Below, in pieces: positions 5,969 to 12,398 of a stretch of 12,398 nt of DNA. The stretch is from Streptosporangiaceae bacterium (GTDB lineage: Bacteria; Actinomycetota; Actinomycetes; Streptosporangiales; Streptosporangiaceae). Below the pieces are notes generated by a model. That model saw only the letters and a list, made by a program, of their open reading frames with translations, did not search any database and had not been told where the DNA came from. Position 1 is the stretch's first letter; every line of letters begins with the position of its first letter. The DNA lies in NCBI GenBank assembly GCA_030039095.1, contig JASHQP010000453.1, positions 1-12,398 of the forward strand. The letters are read 5' to 3'. Both the position numbers and the translations under genes were made by a program.

Positions 5969-6664
5969 ATGATCACAGACCGTTTGGCCCCATATCCACC
6001 GTCATCGGCCCGCATTCTGGTCGTCGATGACGAGCCGAAGATCCGGGGCTTCATCGCCCGTGCACTGTCGGCGGCCGGGTATGCGATCGATTGCGCGTCG
6101 GATGGGGCAGAGGCGCTCCGGCGGGCAACGCTCGGCGAGTATGGCCTGGTCATCCTCGACTTGATCATGCCGCAGATGGACGGCAGGGCGGTGCTGGCCT
6201 CGCTGATGCGCAGCCGCCGGGAGCAGCCCGTGCTCGTGCTGTCCTGCCTGGACGACGTGACGACGAAGGTCACGTGCCTCGACCTCGGCGCACACGACTA
6301 CCTGACCAAGCCGTTCTCGCTGGAGGAACTGCTCGCCAGGGTACGAGTCCAGCTGCGCGGCGAGCAGCACCAGGCCAACGAGGTGCTCAAGGCGGGCGAC
6401 CTGGTGCTCGACGTCGGCCGCCTTCAGGCGGACATCGGCGCGGGCCCGGTGGCCCTGACGCGGCTGGAGTTCCTGCTGCTCAAGGAGCTGATGGAGCACG
6501 CCGGCCAGTCGGTGCGCAAGGAACAGCTGCTGGCCTCCATCTGGGGATACGACTTCGATCCCGGCTCCAACGTCGTCGACGTCTGCGTCCGGCGGCTCCG
6601 GTCGAAGCTCGGTTTCGACCTGATCAAGACGGTGCGCGGTGCCGGATACCAGCTCGCCTCGTAG
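5969..6664 (+). CDS. OmpR/PhoB-type DNA-binding response regulator
   Basis: Response regulator of 231 residues from this start: receiver domain (about 15-130) plus winged-helix DNA-binding domain (about 140-230). Receiver signatures are VVDDEPK (acidic pair D20-D21), the phospho-acceptor D64 in VILDLIMPQMDG, S92 in VLSCLDD, and K114 in YLTKPFS. The C-terminal part has the OmpR-type pattern LTRLEFLLLKELMEHAG, the recognition-helix region VVDVCVRRLRSKL and the wing VRGAGYQL. It probably binds the neighbouring divergent spacer and controls the oxidase and/or its own operon; this is inferred from position. The start is uncertain: ATG at 5969 gives a normal short N-terminus with a weak GCGAAG upstream, while ATG at 5906 would add 21 residues and has no visible ribosome site. 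The kinase gene begins inside its last codons. Confidence 0.9.
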   Translation: MITDRLAPYPPSSARILVVDDEPKIRGFIARALSAAGYAIDCASDGAEALRRATLGEYGLVILDLIMPQMDGRAVLASLMRSRREQPVLVLSCLDDVTTKVTCLDLGAHDYLTKPFSLEELLARVRVQLRGEQHQANEVLKAGDLVLDVGRLQADIGAGPVALTRLEFLLLKELMEHAGQSVRKEQLLASIWGYDFDPGSNVVDVCVRRLRSKLGFDLIKTVRGAGYQLAS

Positions 6665-7679
6665 CGCGGCCCGGCGGCACGCCAGCCTGCCGGCGCTGCG
6701 GCGCACGGGCCAGGCGAGCGGCTCGCGCGGCAGGCGGCCCGATGCCCTCGATGTCGTCTGGATCGCGCTCTGGCTGCTCGGGCTCGCCTGCATCGTGATC
6801 TACGCCCGGTGGCAGGCCGTGCCGTTCCACTTCGCCTGGATCGCCTTGCTCCTGCTGGCGTTCGGGCTCGTGATGCGGTATGCCCACCGTCGGCAGGCCG
6901 CGGACACCGAGCGCGCCAGGGTCAGTGAGGAGAACGCCCGGCTGCTCGCGTCCCAGCGCCGGTTCCTGCAGGACGCCTCGCATCAGCTCAAGACGCCGAT
7001 CACGATCGCCCTCGGTCACGCCGAATTGCTCGCGCGCGACCTCACCGACGCGCGGCACAGCCGTGACGTTCACGTCGTGGTCGGTGAACTGACCAGGCTC
7101 AAGAGCCTTGCCGAGCGACTGCTGCTGATCGCCACATCGGAGAATTCCGACTTTCTCCGGCCCGAGCCCGTCGCCCTCGACAGCTTGATGAAGGAAGTCC
7201 TGCGGCGCTGGCGGCCCACGGCGCAGCGGAGCTGGCAGCTTGGCCGGCTCGACCCGGTCACGGTCAGCGCCGACCGCGAGCGGCTCGGGCTGGCCGTGGA
7301 CGCGCTCCTGGAGAACGCCGTGCAGCACACCGGCTCCGGCGACGTGATCAGGCTCGCGGTCAGGCGGGTCCGCGGCTGCGCCCGCGTGATCGTCGAGGAC
7401 TCCGGGACGGGCATACCGCAAGCCGAGCTCGCCCACGTCTTCGACAGGTTCCGGACGGGTTCCGGCAAGCCACGAGGCACCGGCCTGGGCCTGGCGCTGA
7501 CCCGCGCGATCGCGCACGGGCACGGCGGGGAGGTGCTGGCGCACAGCACGGCGGGCGCTGGCAGTAAATTCGAGGTCGTGCTCCCCGCCGATCCAGCGGA
7601 TTCCGCGCAGTTCACCGACCCATCCGCGACGAACGACGTACCCGCCGGTGTCGCCGGCGGCAACATGGGCCTGTCATGA
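6639..7679 (+). CDS. Membrane histidine kinase with minimal sensor region
   Basis: Sensor histidine kinase, 346 residues, cognate to the regulator just upstream. Two transmembrane segments (about 38-56 and 64-80) are joined by only about seven residues, so there is no extracellular sensor domain and no recognisable HAMP. A short coiled linker (85-107) leads to the H-box DASHQLKTPI with H115, the N-box LLENAVQH (N226), G1 DSGTGIP (254-260), the FDRF F-box (268-271) and G2 GTGLGLAL (280-287). The kinase therefore probably senses a signal within the membrane or through a partner membrane protein, possibly redox or copper state of the adjacent oxidase machinery (inference). GTG at 6639 overlaps the regulator gene by 26 bases; no later in-frame Met or GTG precedes the first helix. 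The last 30 residues are a polar tail of unknown role. Confidence 0.9.
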   Translation: MPDTSSPRSAARRHASLPALRRTGQASGSRGRRPDALDVVWIALWLLGLACIVIYARWQAVPFHFAWIALLLLAFGLVMRYAHRRQAADTERARVSEENARLLASQRRFLQDASHQLKTPITIALGHAELLARDLTDARHSRDVHVVVGELTRLKSLAERLLLIATSENSDFLRPEPVALDSLMKEVLRRWRPTAQRSWQLGRLDPVTVSADRERLGLAVDALLENAVQHTGSGDVIRLAVRRVRGCARVIVEDSGTGIPQAELAHVFDRFRTGSGKPRGTGLGLALTRAIAHGHGGEVLAHSTAGAGSKFEVVLPADPADSAQFTDPSATNDVPAGVAGGNMGLS

Positions 7680-8290
7680 CTGACCACCCGCCGCAGCAGA
7701 CCGACCACCAGACGGAGGCCGGCCCGGCTCCGCGCGCGGTCACCGGACGGCTGCGCCGCATGAGCCGCCAGAGCAAGATCGTCCTGGCGGCTGCCGCCGC
7801 GGCGCTGCTTGCGATCGTGGTGATAACGGCAGTGACCGCCGGGAGCAAGGCGGCGCCGCCGCGGGTGCAGCCGGTGGCCAGGGCCTTCACGCTCGGCGCG
7901 CTCGGCCACGCCGGCCAGCACGTCTCCCTGGCCGCGTACGCCGGGCGGCCGCTGATCATCAACTTCTTCGCGTCGTGGTGCACTCCGTGCAAGCGCGAGA
8001 CGCCGCTGCTGGCCAAGTTCTACGCCGAGCACCACGGGCGCGACCTGATCATCGGGATCGACGCCAACGACGAGGCCGGGCCCGCCGAGAAGTTTGTGCA
8101 CGCGGCCGGCGTCACGTACCCGGTCGGCGTCGATCCCTTCCCCTCGCCGGTGACGACGTCCTATGGCGTGTACGCCCTGCCGCAGACGTTCTTCCTCGAC
8201 GCGCGGCACCGGATCGTGAAGCACGTCATCGGCGGCGTGACCGTCACGGACCTGGACCAGGGCGTCGCCCTGATGGACGCGCGGAGCTGA
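7676..8290 (+). CDS. TlpA/ResA-type membrane-anchored thioredoxin
   Basis: A thiol-disulfide oxidoreductase of 204 residues: basic cytoplasmic N-terminus, one membrane anchor (about 34-54), and an exported thioredoxin-fold domain (about 66-200). The active site is WCTPC (W101-C105) after INFFAS, and the cis-proline loop is ALPQTFF (P169). Such proteins reduce cysteines of exported apo-proteins; TlpA/ResA homologues prepare cytochrome c or the CuA cysteines of oxidase subunit II and SCO. Here the SCO gene in the same operon and the CuA subunit across the divide point to CuA maturation rather than cytochrome c, since no cytochrome c gene is in view. ATG overlaps the kinase stop as ATGA, so translation is coupled. 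Confidence 0.9.
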   Translation: MTDHPPQQTDHQTEAGPAPRAVTGRLRRMSRQSKIVLAAAAAALLAIVVITAVTAGSKAAPPRVQPVARAFTLGALGHAGQHVSLAAYAGRPLIINFFASWCTPCKRETPLLAKFYAEHHGRDLIIGIDANDEAGPAEKFVHAAGVTYPVGVDPFPSPVTTSYGVYALPQTFFLDARHRIVKHVIGGVTVTDLDQGVALMDARS

Positions 8291-8293
8291 CCC

Positions 8294-8962
8294 GTGACCT
8301 TGCCTCCTGGCCCGGTGACCGGGCAGACCGGCCCGGCCGGCGGGCCCCCGGACGCCGGTCCTCCGTACGTGCCGATAAGGAACACCGGGTGGGCAACGCA
8401 CCGCACCCCCCGGTGGGTGCTGCTGGCGCTTGCCGTGCTGGTCGCCGGCGCGGTGCTGGTCGCCCTGGTGCACAAGCCGTCGCAGTCGCAGCGCGCGTCC
8501 GACCTCCGGGGCTTCGTGAGCGACGTGAACTACGACATCGAGTCCTGCGCGGCCGGGGTCGGTGAGTCGCTGACCGCGATGCGCGAGGCCGGCAGCAACG
8601 CGTCGGAGATCCAGGACACGATCAGCATCGCCAACCAGGGCGCGAGCAACTGCGAGCCCGCGAACAACGAGCAGATCGACGACCTGGAGCAGTACCAGGT
8701 CACCGAGTCCCTGGCCAGCTTCAACCTGCCCAGCGTCGTGACCGGGCTGGTGAACTGGGCGGCGCCCGACGCCGTCGACGTGCAGTTGGATGTCGCCGCG
8801 CTGCTGGCCGCCCCCAGCACGCAGGCCAAGGCGAAGGACACCGCAGCCCTGCAGCGAGCCTTGCGGAAGCTCGATGCTCAGCGCGCAAAGATCGATGCGG
8901 CCATCGAGGCCGCGAACCGGTCGCTGTCCGCGCACGCATCGCCGCCAAAGCTGCCGGGGTGA
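8294..8962 (+). CDS. Single-helix exported protein of unknown function
   Basis: Not recognised. The 222-residue product has a Pro/Gly-rich cytoplasmic N-terminus (1-40), one transmembrane helix (about 41-60) and an exported domain of about 160 residues. That domain looks mostly helical, with a charged C-terminal helix (about 176-212) rich in Ala, Lys, Arg and Asp. It has two cysteines, C85 and C120, which could form a disulfide or be a substrate of the preceding thioredoxin. GTG at 8294 has GGAG 7 bases upstream and follows the thioredoxin stop by 3 bases. Lying between TlpA and SCO genes, it is most likely an assembly or scaffold factor for the oxidase, but nothing in the sequence shows a catalytic or metal-binding site. 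Confidence 0.8.
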   Translation: MTLPPGPVTGQTGPAGGPPDAGPPYVPIRNTGWATHRTPRWVLLALAVLVAGAVLVALVHKPSQSQRASDLRGFVSDVNYDIESCAAGVGESLTAMREAGSNASEIQDTISIANQGASNCEPANNEQIDDLEQYQVTESLASFNLPSVVTGLVNWAAPDAVDVQLDVAALLAAPSTQAKAKDTAALQRALRKLDAQRAKIDAAIEAANRSLSAHASPPKLPG

Positions 8963-8987
8963 CACACCGAGGAGACGCTGATTCCCG

Positions 8988-10913
8988 ATGCCTGGGATGG
9001 ATTCAGGACTGAACAGCAACAATTCGACCCTGGTCGCGGCGTTCCGTGCGGCCCTGCTGCACCAGGGCATGTACGTGCTGCTGGTCTTCGCGATCCTCGC
9101 GGTGGCGTGGGTCAGCGCCCGCGAGTGGCTCCGGCCGGCCCGCACGGCGCGCCCCGCCGTACGGGAGCCGGCCTGGCGCGAGCTGCTGCGGATCGGCTTC
9201 GGCGTGATCTGGATCTTCGACGGCCTGCTGCAGGCCCAGCCGGACATGGCGGGCGGCCTGCCCTCCCAGGCCATCGAGCCCACCGCGGCGAGCTCCCCCA
9301 CCTGGGTGCAGCACCTGGTGAACTGGGCGGGCACGTCGTGGTCGTACCATCCGGTCCAGGCCGGCGCGGCGGCGGTCTGGGTCCAGCTCGGCATCGGCGT
9401 GTGGCTGATCGCGGCACCCCGCGGCTTCTGGTCGCGCCTGGCCGGGCTGGCCAGCGTGGCCTGGGGGCTCGTGGTCTGGGTTTTCGGCGAGGCCTTCGGC
9501 GGGGTCTTCGCCCCGGGCCTGACCTGGCTGTTCGGCGCTCCGGGCGCGGTGCTGTTCTACTGCGCGGCCGGCGTCCTCATCGCCCTGCCCGAGCGCAGCT
9601 GGCGCACACCGCGGCTCGGCAGGGCGGTCCTCTCGGTGCTCGGCGTGTTCTTCATCGGCATGGCCGTGCTGCAGGCGTGGCCGGGACGCGGCTTCTGGCA
9701 GGGGACGCTGCACGGCAAGCAGGGCACGCTGACCAGCATGGTCAGCTCGATGGCCGCTACGCCGCAGCCGGCCATGCTGGCGAAACTGGTACGCGGCTTC
9801 GCCTCGTTCACCGCGGCGCACGGCTTCGCGGTGAACCTGTTCGCGGTGATCGCGCTGGCGGCCATCGGCGCCGTGCTGCTCGGCGCCGGCCTGCCCGAGG
9901 CCGGGCTGCCCGGCCTGCCCGCCCCGCCCAGGCCCGCCCCGTGGCTGCTGCGAGCCACGCTGATCGCAACGGTCGTGCTGTGCCTTGCTGACTGGGTGCT
10001 GATCGAGGACTTCGGCTTCTTCGGCGGCGTGGGCACCGACCCGAACAGCATGATCCCGATGGCGCTCGTGATCGTGGCCGGCTACCTGGCGCTGAAACCG
10101 GCCCCTGTCCCGGTGGCGGAGACGGCCGCGGCACCAGAACCCGCCGAACCCGCCACAGCGGCCGCCGAGCCCGCCCCGGTCCCCGTCCCCGAGTCAGCCC
10201 CCGGTCGCGGCGGCTGGCGGGCCCAGCCGGTCCGGCTGGCCAGGGCGTTCGGGGCGGCGGGCACCGGGGTGGTGGTCGCGGCCTGGGCGATCGCGATCGT
10301 CGTGATCGGCGCGGCCCCGCTGGCGCTGGCGCAGACCAACCGGAACGCCTCGCCGATCATCGCCCAGGCGATCGACGGCGACTCGGCCCCGCTGGACTCC
10401 AGGGCTCCCGCGTTCACGCTGACCGACCAGAACGGCAAGCAGGTCAGCCTCGCGAGCCTGCGCGGCAAGGTCGTGCTGCTGACGTTCCTCGATCCGGTCT
10501 GCACCAGCGACTGCCCGCAGATCGCGCAGGAGTTCCGCGGGGTCGACCAGGTCCTCGGCGCCAGGTCACGCGACGTGGAACTGGTCGCGGTCGCCGCCAA
10601 CCCGCTGTACTACTCGATCGCGTACACCCGGGCCTTCGACGCGCAGGAACGGCTCACGGACGTGCCCAACTGGCTCTACCTCACCGGGAGCCTGGCCCAG
10701 CTCGAGCAGGCATGGAAGAACTACGCGATCGCGGCGCAGATCCTTCCGGCCGGCGGGATGATCGCCCACACCGACGTCGCCTACGTCATCGACCGCAGCG
10801 GCTACACCCGCAGCGAGCTGGACTTCGACCCGGGACCCGGCACCGCGAGCTCGGAGTCGTCGTTCTCCGTGGAGCTCACCAACGCGGCCGAGCGCTTCCT
10901 GAGGTCGTCGTGA
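8988..10913 (+). CDS. Polytopic membrane domain fused to SCO1/SenC copper chaperone domain
   Basis: A 641-residue fusion. Residues 1-370 contain about nine transmembrane segments (near 27-45, 65-83, 123-143, 149-170, 184-201, 211-230, 278-300, 319-338, 353-369). The part at 66-82 (LLRIGFGVIWIFDGLLQ) has a DoxX/DoxD flavour, but family assignment is tentative. Residues 371-408 are a Pro/Ala/Glu linker, 421-447 a further helix, and 470-638 a SCO domain. In the SCO domain, FLDPVCTSDCP gives the copper ligands C505 and C509, and H594 in MIAHTDVAYVIDRSG is the third ligand. SCO proteins insert copper into CuA of oxidase subunit II, or reduce its cysteines; normally they have one anchor helix and about 200 residues. 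ATG at 8988 has GGAG 13 bases upstream, rather far; ATG at 8997 is an alternative start. Confidence 0.9.
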   Translation: MPGMDSGLNSNNSTLVAAFRAALLHQGMYVLLVFAILAVAWVSAREWLRPARTARPAVREPAWRELLRIGFGVIWIFDGLLQAQPDMAGGLPSQAIEPTAASSPTWVQHLVNWAGTSWSYHPVQAGAAAVWVQLGIGVWLIAAPRGFWSRLAGLASVAWGLVVWVFGEAFGGVFAPGLTWLFGAPGAVLFYCAAGVLIALPERSWRTPRLGRAVLSVLGVFFIGMAVLQAWPGRGFWQGTLHGKQGTLTSMVSSMAATPQPAMLAKLVRGFASFTAAHGFAVNLFAVIALAAIGAVLLGAGLPEAGLPGLPAPPRPAPWLLRATLIATVVLCLADWVLIEDFGFFGGVGTDPNSMIPMALVIVAGYLALKPAPVPVAETAAAPEPAEPATAAAEPAPVPVPESAPGRGGWRAQPVRLARAFGAAGTGVVVAAWAIAIVVIGAAPLALAQTNRNASPIIAQAIDGDSAPLDSRAPAFTLTDQNGKQVSLASLRGKVVLLTFLDPVCTSDCPQIAQEFRGVDQVLGARSRDVELVAVAANPLYYSIAYTRAFDAQERLTDVPNWLYLTGSLAQLEQAWKNYAIAAQILPAGGMIAHTDVAYVIDRSGYTRSELDFDPGPGTASSESSFSVELTNAAERFLRSS

Positions 10914-12046
10914 GCGCCCGGGCGCGGTCGTCCGCAGCGGGAACCGTGATCGCCGTCGCGTGCCTGCTGGCAGCCGGCTGCGGGAGCAAGGCGGCGCCCT
11001 CGGTGTCGCCGCCGGCCCCGCCCGCCTCCCCGCCGCTCACGACGTCCTACGCCGCCGACGGCGGCGCGAGCTGGTCGGTCGTGCAGATGGGCGGGTCGGC
11101 CGCGCAGGAGGAGAACTTCTGGCAGGTCTTCGTGCGGCCGACGGCCACCGGCACCTGGCGCCTGGCAACCCCGCTCGGCGTGGCCGACAACGGGGGCCTC
11201 GTGGTCGCCAGCTCCGGCGCCGGGTCGCTGGTCACCGCGTTCCGCCCCAGCCAGCTGCTCACCTACACCCCGCTCGCCGCCAGCACCGACAACGGCGCGA
11301 AGTGGTCCCCGGCCGGCCCGCTGAACGGCGGCCTCGCGAGCGCAGCGGACGCGCTCGCGGCCGGGCCCAGCGGCCAGCTCGTCGCGCTGACCAGCGGCGG
11401 GACAAAGGCTGAGCTCGGCCAGCGGCTCGGCACGACGTGGACCCGGCTGACCACGATCAGTTCCCTGAACGCGACGTCGGCTGGCAGTGCCTGCCACGTG
11501 ACGCGGCTCACGGCGGCGGCGTTCAGCGGTGGCACGCCGCTGCTGGCCGCAAGCTGTGGCCGGCCGGGAGTGGCCGGGATCTTCGCCGGCACCGGCGGCA
11601 CCTGGCACGCGGCGGGCCCGCGGGTGTCCGGTGACACGGTCGACGTGCTCGGGCTGGCCTCGTCCGGCACCGGCCTGGTGGCCCTGCTGCGGGCCACCTC
11701 AGGAACCTCGGCGAGCATCATCGCGGCCTGGTACAGCGGCGGGCGGTGGAGCCTGTCGTCGCCGCTGCGCATCGGCGCGGGCAAGCTGGCCTCGACGGCG
11801 ATCGGTCCGGGCGGGTCCGTCGGGGTGACCTGGAACGGCAGCAAGGGCGCCACCCTGGCCGGTCCCGGCGCGGCCTGGCGCTCGCTGCCGACGCTGCCCA
11901 AGTGGGCGGCGACGCTCGCGCTGGGACCGCAGGTGCAGGTCATCGCGGCCAAGGGTCAGACGTTCCGCGACTACCAGCTCGCCTCCGGGGCGTGGAGCCT
12001 GGCCCAGACGGTCCACGTGCAGATCCCCTACGGATCGTCGAGCTGA
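10910..12046 (+). CDS. Exported lipoprotein with Asp-box (BNR-like) motifs
   Basis: A 378-residue predicted lipoprotein. The signal peptide (1-23) ends in the lipobox LAAGC with C24 as the lipidated residue, followed by a Pro/Ser-rich tether (about 26-45). The mature part is rich in Gly, Ser, Thr, Ala and Trp in short repeating strand-like units. It contains one good Asp-box, STDNGAKW (125-132, pattern SxDxGxxW), and a degenerate one, AADGGASW (48-55), so a sialidase-like beta-propeller fold is likely. No sialidase catalytic residues are apparent; a binding or scaffold role outside the membrane fits better. Two further Cys sit near the middle, in SACHV and ASCGR. GTG at 10910 overlaps the SCO-fusion stop as GTGA, with GAGG just upstream. 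The link to the oxidase is by operon position only. Confidence 0.85.
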   Translation: MSARARSSAAGTVIAVACLLAAGCGSKAAPSVSPPAPPASPPLTTSYAADGGASWSVVQMGGSAAQEENFWQVFVRPTATGTWRLATPLGVADNGGLVVASSGAGSLVTAFRPSQLLTYTPLAASTDNGAKWSPAGPLNGGLASAADALAAGPSGQLVALTSGGTKAELGQRLGTTWTRLTTISSLNATSAGSACHVTRLTAAAFSGGTPLLAASCGRPGVAGIFAGTGGTWHAAGPRVSGDTVDVLGLASSGTGLVALLRATSGTSASIIAAWYSGGRWSLSSPLRIGAGKLASTAIGPGGSVGVTWNGSKGATLAGPGAAWRSLPTLPKWAATLALGPQVQVIAAKGQTFRDYQLASGAWSLAQTVHVQIPYGSSS

Positions 12047-12053
12047 GCCCGCG

Positions 12054-12398
12054 ATGAGCTACTTCGGCCACTGGTCGTTCGATCCGTTCGTTATCTTCGC
12101 ATTCGTCCTGGTGGCCGGGAACGAGATCGGCCTGGCCCGGCTGGCCCGCTCCGATCCGGGGCAGGCCAGCAAGCGCAGGCTGCGCTCGGTGGCGTTCTAC
12201 GCCGGGCTCGCCGTTGTGCTGCTCGCCGTCGACTCACCGGTCCAGTACTTCGCCGAGCGCTACTTCTTCATGCACATGGCCCAGCACCTGCTGCTGATGT
12301 TCGCCGCGCCATCGCTGCTCGTGGCCGGCGCGCCGTGGCAGCCGCTGGCCGGCGCCGTCCCGCGCCGGGCCGCCACGGTGATCGCCGGGTGGCGGCCG
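12054..12398 (+). CDS. ctaG: Second CtaG-family assembly protein, C-terminus cut by window edge
   Basis: The first 115 codons are visible and open to the right edge. Hydrophobic segments lie at about 9-25, 46-60 and 74-94. The motif [19 protein letters not shown] followed by VAGAPWQPL is the caa3_CtaG signature, and here both histidines of H-x3-H are present, unlike the paralogue at 251-1153. It starts 7 bases after the lipoprotein stop, in the operon carrying SCO and TlpA, and is probably the better conserved of the two CtaG-type assembly factors. The rest of the protein, expected to add several more helices, lies outside the window. Confidence 0.85.
   Translation, partial: MSYFGHWSFDPFVIFAFVLVAGNEIGLARLARSDPGQASKRRLRSVAFYAGLAVVLLAVDSPVQYFAERYFFMHMAQHLLLMFAAPSLLVAGAPWQPLAGAVPRRAATVIAGWRP

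Noticed and set aside
5719..6273. Possible 184-codon minus-strand gene opposite the response regulator
   Set aside because: Antisense to the receiver domain with intact phosphorylation motifs; no recognisable content.
7070..9394. A 774-codon open frame on the minus strand opposite kinase, TlpA and the unknown gene
   Set aside because: Low-complexity Arg/Gly/Ala composition antisense to genes with clear catalytic motifs; shadow frame.
1..12398. CRISPR arrays, tRNA/rRNA genes, insertion sequences or integrase-linked att sites
   Set aside because: No regularly spaced repeats, no structural RNA signatures, no transposase or recombinase frames; nearly all sequence is accounted for by the two operons.

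Overview
This is a very GC-rich window with GTG starts, tightly coupled genes and antisense frames that stay open by composition. It looks like an actinomycete-type chromosome, but genus cannot be fixed from the sequence. The whole window is one divergent respiratory module: a heme-copper oxidase operon on the minus strand, and a regulator plus copper/thiol assembly operon on the plus strand. They are separated by about 450 bases of promoter and operator DNA.

Minus strand, read from 5511 down to 1: a membrane-anchored cupredoxin-like protein, oxidase subunit II with a complete CuA site, subunit I fused to an N-terminal two-helix extension, a diverged five-helix subunit III, a CtaG-family assembly protein, and a small single-helix membrane protein cut by the window edge. 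Genes are 1-base overlapping or separated by 2 to 39 bases, with 25 bases before the last one, so they form one operon.

The spacer at 5512-5968 is relatively AT-rich in its right half. It holds several inverted repeats and a possible sigma-70-type promoter for the plus-strand operon.

Plus strand, 5969 to the right edge: an OmpR-type response regulator, a histidine kinase with almost no extracellular sensor, a TlpA/ResA-type thioredoxin, a one-helix protein of unknown function, a 641-residue fusion of a polytopic membrane domain to a SCO1/SenC copper chaperone domain, a lipoprotein with Asp-box motifs, and a second CtaG-family protein cut by the edge. Overlaps and short gaps again indicate one operon. 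The likely logic is that the two-component system controls the oxidase and its assembly factors: SCO and TlpA for the CuA centre, and CtaG proteins for copper or subunit I.

The most unusual point is subunit I. It keeps every heme and CuB histidine and the crosslinking tyrosine of an oxygen reductase. By residue alignment to mitochondrial-type subunit I, however, the entry aspartate of the D proton channel is Arg, the K-channel lysine is Ile, and the Mg-site aspartate is Gly. With the N-terminal two-helix extension, the extra helix in subunit II, the degenerate subunit III and the dedicated cupredoxin-like protein, this points to a divergent A-family oxidase. Its proton coupling, and perhaps its substrate, may differ from the standard aa3 enzyme.
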